64,000 nt of DNA, taken from positions 42,572,862-42,636,861 of the forward strand of contig CM034233.1 in the NCBI GenBank assembly GCA_019916065.1. The letters run 5' to 3'. The DNA comes from Vitellaria paradoxa. Lineage: Eukaryota > Streptophyta > Magnoliopsida > Ericales > Sapotaceae. This document shows positions 58,020-64,000 of this stretch, piece by piece (positions within the stretch are counted from its first letter, which is position 1; each line of letters begins with the position of its first letter). The position numbers and the translations under genes were made by a program. Below the pieces are notes generated by a model. It had not been told where the DNA came from. It ran no database searches and saw nothing but the letters and a program-made list of their open reading frames with translations.

Positions 58020-58250
58020 TTCATGAGATGGGTCAACCCCACCAAGAAAAATGGTCGACCATTTGTTGATAGAAGGTGAATTTAGCCTTTGGGGAATGAC
58101 TGAGCTCGACCCCATCTAGTAGTGTGCTCTGTTAAGCTTTGAAGCTAAATGGGGTCGACCCCAACCCCTAAAGAGGTCGACCTAAACTAAGCAGAATGCT
58201 ATCCTGTGTTCAAAAATTGGATGGGGTCAACCCCAATTCCATAGGGTTTA
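58020..58250 (+). repeat. Clustered GGGTCGACCCC palindromes
   Basis: TGGGGTCGACCCCA at 58150-58163 is a perfect 14-bp palindrome. Related words lie around it: GGGTCAACCCCA (58031), GCTCGACCCCA (58102), AGGTCGACCT (58179) and TGGGGTCAACCCCA (about 58221). Lies inside the LTR-like region. Confidence 0.7.
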
Positions 58251-59350
58251 ACCCCCTACAGCAAAAACCTTATGCATAATTAAATTTTCCTTTTTATGTT
58301 TGCTAAGGTATAAATCATTTAAACTATATGAGATTTAATTGATGATTGGATATATCATGCTTTGTCTAATGTTGAGAATTATTGAAAGATAATTAATATG
58401 CATGATTGAGTATATAATGCACATTGGGTTGGGGTGGTTTTTTTTTTTTTTTGGTAATTAGGTTGGGGTGGTTTGATCTGGTTATTAATTAAGTTGTTGA
58501 TTGGCCGAGAGTGCCATTATGATGTGGTTAATGTGCCAAGGCACAAGTCATGTATATGGACAGAATCCATGATTTTTAAAAGAAAATGATGAAATAAGTT
58601 TTTGAAAATACCGAATGATTTCTAGTCGATATTTATGACTAGAGCTTAGTCATTTGGAGTTGGGATGCTAATTATAAGATATGACTATGAGATTTTCTTT
58701 AGACTGTAGTCAAACCTTACTTGTGCTAAGCATATATTTGATTGGGGGAAACTCTAAGTAAACGTCTGACTAGGGGTATAATTCAATTTTCTAACAGAAG
58801 GGGGAGGGGGTATAAGTCAATTCCTGAGTATTACACCAATTGGGGTGTAACTCGGCTCACCACTTGTGATATATATTGAGATATACATTCACCCTAATTG
58901 TAAATGGTACGATTGGTGACCTGTGTGTTTTGCTAAGCGCCACCCATCCCAGGATAAGATTAGGGGCAAATGAAGATTAGAGAATGCATTTGCCATTGCA
59001 TTGCATCACATATGCATTATTATGTTATATTTTGGGTAGATATTATTGTGAGTTATGTTATATGCTTGATTATTGTTCACTCGTGCACACTTACATGATC
59101 CTACCTACTGGGTGGTAGTGCTTATACCATCCTTATTTCAGGTTATCCCAGGAGGCTAGGGAGTAGCCACTCGGAGCTTAGCTAAGACTAATGGATTGTT
59201 TATCATGTTATCTTATTTTATTGTTGGACTATTGTATTCCTATTTGTGCAACATGGGGTGTGGTTCCTAGACTTAGTTATATGCTGAAATTGTATTATGA
59301 TTATGTTATTGTGGTTGTGTAAGCCTTAGATTGTGTGACCGGGGTGTGAC

Positions 59351-61003
59351 ATCAACTTTTATTGTTAAGATATTGTTTTTATTATTCTATATGGAAATGA
59401 GGGATGATATTAGTGTTAGATTTATTTTCCTTTGGTACCCTTGAAAGCATGTTTTTGTAATGACATTTCATTTAATTTATTTTTCTGGTTAAAATAAAAC
59501 ATTTATTTTTTTAAGCATATACTATTGTCCCTTATTTATAAAGTATGTGATTTAAGTATTGGGCCTAAGATGCCAATACAGAAAGATTTAAATCATAAGT
59601 TTTATAAATTAAAGTAAAGTCACAGCTATTAATGAAACGGGCATTTCATTATGTTAAAGCTGTAACTTTTCTACTTCTTAATTGGGTGATTTATCATGAT
59701 CACTAAAGTGGTGACTTTGAGTAGGAAAGTTAGTATGTATATGTGATATACATATTGAAAGGACTGTTGTAAATTATGATTTGGTTAATAAATGTCATTA
59801 ATCATAATTTACTTATGCTTTAATAAACTTAATAAACCTTAATCCTGAGTTTGTAATGGACTCACATTCATAAATTAAGTCTATTTGAGTTATCACGGAG
59901 TGAGATTTTATAAATGGTCAAAACCTCGATAACTTGGAGATTTAATTTCATGAATCGTGGGAACATATACTTACAAGATAGAATCCATTTTGATACGTTC
60001 ACCTAAGCTATTTATCTTTTTGATCATTAAATCTGTGACCACAGTTTATTCAATAAATTGTTTATTGAATAACAATATTTATTTGTAAATTATTTACAAA
60101 TATGAAAATATTAAGAATGATCAAAATTAGGATAATTAGAGACTTAGGGTAAATATGTGATTAAGGGGCTCGACATTTAGCCTAGCTTAATTATGAGCTT
60201 ATAATGGAGGGTTAATTAAGTGGATATTATTAGTCTAAGACCCAAAATTCATTTTATTAAAAGTTTTAATTAAATGAATTTCAACATGGACTACTAGAGT
60301 GCAGCTCAGGGCTTTTAGTGGAATAGCCCTAGGTTAATTTAAAAGATAATGGGTTGTCATAAGATGACAAGGCCCAAATATTTTTTAAGTTGGAGCTAGG
60401 AATCCATGGGCCTTCAATCCCCATGCTAGCTCAATTTTATCTTGATGGACCAGGTCCAGTTGGCTAATTATTTATAATTTATTTATGAAATAAATTATAG
60501 ATAATTAATATATATTTAGATAGGATGATATGGTTGGAAGATTTTCTCAAGATACCATATCTTCTAAATATATATTAGAATAATATATATAGATAGGATA
60601 TATAAAAGAGTGGATAAGAGATAATCTCTAGAGTTAGAGATTTTCTCTAATACAAAAACTGTATCTCTCTCTCTATAAATATCTTTTATATATTAATGAG
60701 CCAGGTGATCTGAAAAAGTGACCACACACATCCATCTAGAGAGAGAAAATTGAGAATAGTTTGTAAGGCTGAATCGCTGAGAACAAGGTGCTTCCGCTGT
60801 GCATCAAGAAAATTTTTAAAGAGTTCATCCTTCCATTCGAGGTATTTTTCTCAACCCCATGCTATAAAAGCCAACAATTAGATGCTTTGATTATAATTAT
60901 TAAATTATGACTTGACTTTGGAATAGGTTTTTTGTTTATTTCAACTAGTTTCCATATTCCTATGCCATCTATCCCAAACAATTAAGTTTGGGGCGTGAAA
61001 GAA
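59351..61003 (+). mobile_element. Probable 5' LTR of the chromovirus-type element
   Basis: Noncoding DNA directly before a copia/gypsy-type initiator tRNA-Met primer site. It has a promoter-like TCTCTATAAATATC at about 60670-60683, a leader rich in AGAGAGA, and ends TTTGGGGCGTGAAAGA, which resembles the GGGGCGTGACA end of Del/Tekay LTRs. Its start is undefined. Confidence 0.45.
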
Positions 61004-61015
61004 TGGTATCAGAGC
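61004..61015 (+). other. Primer-binding site, initiator tRNA-Met
   Basis: TGGTATCAGAGC, placed about 120 bp before the gag start. Confidence 0.85.
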
Positions 61016-61135
61016 TCTAGGTTGTGTTTATAATTGGGTCTTGGGTAGGAAGGCCTTACTGTTTCTATTAAGTTTAGTTGTTTATTTGTACTATATTGTT
61101 GATTTTGGAGTTGATGATAATTGTATTTTGTAGAA

Positions 61136-62400
61136 TGGCTGGATGTGGAAGAGATGGAAATCAATGAGGTCAAACTAGTGGTTAGAATCCCAACTCCCCC
61201 GGTAGAGAGCAAGAGGACTTTCATGAGGTTTTGTTGGTTGATGGTGGCTTCCCACCACCTACTTATGAGCAGGTGGTTTAGTTTATGGCAACCTAATGGG
61301 CCCAGATGTAGGTTTTGTAGGGTGGACCAACAGTAGCACTGTGTTAGTAGTGGCGGCAGCACTTATACTAAAGGATGCACCAATTATGAGAACTATCAAT
61401 CAGTTTAAGAAGCATGATCCACTTTGTTTCAATAAGGAAAAAGATCTACTTGAGGTAGAAAGATGGTTAGAAGAAATTACCAAGAAGATGTAGACCTTGG
61501 GTGTAGAAGGTGATGAGGTTAAAAATTAAGGTTGCAGCATGTCAGTTCTAACGGATTATTATTCATTGGTGGAGGTCTTACAGAGACATTATTAATATTT
61601 ATACCTTAACTTAAGAGGCATTTAAAGAGGTATTTCTTACGAGGTTTTTCCCTATGGTGATGAGGGAGATAAAAGTTTAGGAATTTCTTTCGTTGGGATA
61701 AGGGAGCTTATCAGTTTAAGATTATGAGAGGAAGTTAGCGGAGTTAGCTAGATTTGCTCCTCAAATTGTAGCAGATGAGGTAGCTAAGGCAGGGAAATTT
61801 GAATGGGGATTAAGTCCCTATATCAGGAGATAGGTCATTGGTTTGAGCCATCAAACTTATTTTGGTGTGGTAGCAGCAGCTATCACGGTTGAGAGATAAG
61901 CTATTAATTTTAGGTCTAGGGCTTGCATAGGCCAACAACAGATTCAAGGACAGAATGTAGTGCAGGAGTATGGTTCTAGTTCCAAGCAAATAAAAGGAAA
62001 AGAAAAAGTTAGTACTTCCAAGTGAAAATACCAACAACAATAGCAATTTCCTTATCAGAAGAGGAGTAATTCTGGTTCAGGTTCTAGTTCAAGTTCATTA
62101 GATGGTTAGTGATGACAACAGTTTTAGTCCCCACAGAAGGGAAGATATCAGGATTAGTTTGGTAGAGATTGTGTTATAAATGTCACCAACTAGGGCATGT
62201 GCAATCTAATTGCCCATTTAGGAAGATGGTACAAGGAAACATTCAGCCAAGTGCTCAATAAGTTATTTTTATCAAACTCAACAGTACCTAATAAGGATTA
62301 CACCACCTATACAACAGTAACCTATGTAATAGATTTAACAATTCCAGCAATTGTGTGGTGGTGGCGGTGGCCAACAGGGAAAAGGTAGAGGTGATGGCAA
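61136..62400 (+). pseudogene. Chromovirus-type gag, broken
   Basis: Starts at ATG 61136 (MAGCGRDGNQ) and shows gag core pieces through stops: SLRSMIHFVSI-type, RFFPMVMREIKV, DYERKLAELARFAPQIVADE, AKAGKFEWGLSPYIRR, and QTYFGVVAAAITVER. A Gln/Ser-rich linker precedes a CCHC knuckle CYKCHQ..GHVQSNC at about 62169-62213 (a stop falls inside). Order and wording match Del/Tekay-like chromovirus gag. At least fifteen stops or shifts are present. Confidence 0.8.
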
Positions 62401-62489
62401 CTTAGGGAGCCAGAGATTCAGGGACGTACTTACGCACTTGCACAGCAAGAGGAGACTCTGGACGTTTCTGTGATACACAATATATTTAT

Positions 62490-63120
62490 TTTGTTTAGTA
62501 CTTGGGTGCATGTTTTATTTGATATTGGTGCATCATATTCATTTATCTCACATGCACGTGTAAAGACTTTGGGTTTGACACCCTAGAGGCAGGAAGAGTA
62601 TATGTTTGTAGATTATCCGTTTGATAGTAGTTTATTGGCGAATTAGATTTGTAGGAATTGTGTTTTTCACTTGGGTGATGTTCAATTATGGATTGAATTG
62701 AGAGTTCTGAAGATAAAAGAGTTTGATGTAATTTTAGGAATGAATTAGCTGTCTACTTATCAGGTGAAAATAAGTTATTACCATAAGTTGGTGATGGCTA
62801 TTCTACCTGATGACACTGTGGTTAGAATTCAAGGTAAGGTTGGAGTAGTTTTGCCTTCTCCATTACTTGACACTAAGTGTGTTGGGAATTTTTTTGGTTT
62901 ATTAGCTAGTGTGAGATTGAATGAGAAAGACTCCAAACCCTTTCTTCCTAGAGTTATTTGTGGGTATAAAGATGTGTTTCCTGAGGAGCTATGGGAGTTA
63001 CCCGTAGAGGGAGATTGATTTTGTTTAGATCTTGTGCTAGGGGTTTGTAGTATTTCAGTAGCACCGATCATATGGCATTGCTGGAGTTAAAAGTATTAAA
63101 GATTTAGTTGAATAATTTGT
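62490..63120 (+). pseudogene. Chromovirus-type protease and RT start, broken
   Basis: The protease active site reads VLFDIGASYSFISHARV near 62515-62565 (DIGAS in place of DSGAS), then FDVILGMN and YHKLVMAILP (from about 62720). The linker to RT contains CGYKDVFPEELWELPVEGD (about 62960-63015), matching the KDVFPEELPGLPP region upstream of RT in chromoviruses. Confidence 0.8.
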
Positions 63121-64000
63121 ATGCCGGAGATTTTATATAGTACATCACTGTGGGGAGCATTGGTAGTTTTTACGAAGAAGAAAGATAAGACTTTGAGGCT
63201 TTATGTGGATCACCATTTATTAAATTCAGTGACCATTAAGAATAAATATCCGTTGCCGAGGCTAGATGATTTATTTGATCAATTATGGAGTTTATCGAAT
63301 GAATTGGATTCCTTCGCAGGACAAGAGTCCTACCCATTCCTTGATTCAAGTACGAATGCTTCTTGCATCTAAGATTGATCTTCGATCGGGTTATCACCAA
63401 TTACAAATTCAGGGGAAGATATTCCCAAGACTGTGTATTGTATTTGGTATGGTCATTTTAAGTTTGTGGTTATGCCATTCGAGTTGATGAATTCTCCAAC
63501 ATTATTTATATATATGATGAATAGGATTTTCAACCCTATCTAGATTGGTTTGTGGTGATGTTCATTGATGATATTTTGATTTACTCTCATGACAAGTATG
63601 AGCACGAGCAGCATTTGAGAACAGTTTTACAGACACTTCAGGATCATAAGTTATGCGATAAGGCTAGTAAGTGTGAATTTTGGTTGTCCGAGGTGAAGTT
63701 TTTGGTCATGCAGTTTCTAGTTAAGGCATTGCGGTGGATCATTCTAAAGTTTCAACTGTGTTGGAATGGGCAATACCGAGGTCTATTTTTGAGATTCGTA
63801 GTTTCTTAGGATTAGCTGGTTATTTCCACCGCTTTATTTAAGATTTTTCTCAGTTGGCGGGTCCATTGACTCAGTTAACTTGAAAAGGAGTTAGATTTGA
63901 ATGGGATGGTGCTTGTGAGAATGTTTTCAATGAATTGAAGTGTAGATTGACTAAAGCTCTTGTGTTGATCATACTTGAACGTGGAGTGGAATGTTTTGTG
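63121..64000 (+). pseudogene. Chromovirus-type reverse transcriptase, runs off the window
   Basis: RT pieces: [40 protein letters not shown], then, after an extra stretch of roughly 70 bases (63290-63360), [15 protein letters not shown] with the first catalytic Asp, YGHFKFVVMPFELMNSPT, and [20 protein letters not shown] with both YxDD-type Asp residues intact (63558-63620). The connection region [15 protein letters not shown] and FSQLAGPLTQLT reaches RNase H at the right edge (VRFEWDGACENVFNELKCRL). Frameshifts and stops are present. Integrase and chromodomain would lie beyond 64000, so the chromovirus name rests on the RT and protease wording. Confidence 0.82.

Larger units (their letters stand above)
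55765..59350 (+). mobile_element. Probable Ty3/gypsy LTR or LTR remnant
   Basis: No coding frames of note. Ends GACCGGGGTGTGACA, like the 3' ends of chromovirus (Del/Tekay) LTRs, preceded by ACTGGGTGGTAGTGC and TTTCAGGTTATCCCAGGAGG words typical of them (59110-59160), and CTTGCCATCTTAGGCGAACG near the left (55818). A GA-rich leader lies at 57518-57570. The true left end was not found, so this may be more than one LTR. Confidence 0.4.

Overview
The window is nuclear DNA of a flowering plant, most likely a woody eudicot; the species cannot be settled from sequence alone. It is AT-rich, packed with nested plant-type transposable elements, and holds one convincing intact host gene: an intronless A1 aspartic protease (34447-35922, + strand) of the ASPG/CND41-like group. 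The gene lies in a GC-richer island between AT-rich flanks.

Layout. 1-4277: 5' part of a minus-strand Athila-type Ty3/gypsy element (protease, gag, tRNA-Asp primer site, LTR), inserted in the gag of a plus-strand Tat-type Ty3/gypsy element A (4278 to about 12734; gag, PR, RT, two RNase H regions, integrase, 78-bp tandem repeats, an intron-bearing antisense ORF, 3' LTR). 13007-17325: a 3'-truncated minus-strand gypsy element (LTR, primer site, gag, PR, RT) between two roughly 200-bp direct repeats. About 17540-18190: L1 LINE fragment. 18191-20639: AT-rich DNA with degenerate repeats. 20640-30540: Tat-type element B, split in its RT by a solo Athila-like LTR (24206-26066), again with 3' tandem repeats and an antisense ORF with an intron at the same place. 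30541-31808: fragment ending in a CACTA terminus and containing a 5S rRNA-like sequence. 32369-32512: small MITE. 34447-35922: aspartic protease. 38110-38697: hAT-type non-autonomous element with a perfect 8-bp target duplication and an internal tRNA-Gly-derived pseudogene. 39893-50152: a gag-only copia element (TR-GAG type) on the minus strand, carrying a second, complete copy of its own family inserted in the opposite direction (41740-46744). 50848-55764: CACTA element with 3-bp target duplication, itself containing an RTE-type LINE (52168-55266) with a 17-bp duplication. 55765-61003: LTR-like DNA. 61004-64000: start of a plus-strand Ty3/gypsy element of chromovirus (Del/Tekay-like) type, running off the window.

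The transposon coding regions examined are broken by stops or frameshifts, and several have lost catalytic residues, so I read them as dead copies. No pathway or operon is present. The observations most worth following are the intron conserved in the antisense ORFs of two Tat elements, the tRNA-Gly and 5S rRNA relics inside transposon DNA, the self-nested gag-only copia pair whose insertion site can be read from the family's own sequence, and the duplication around the truncated gypsy element.
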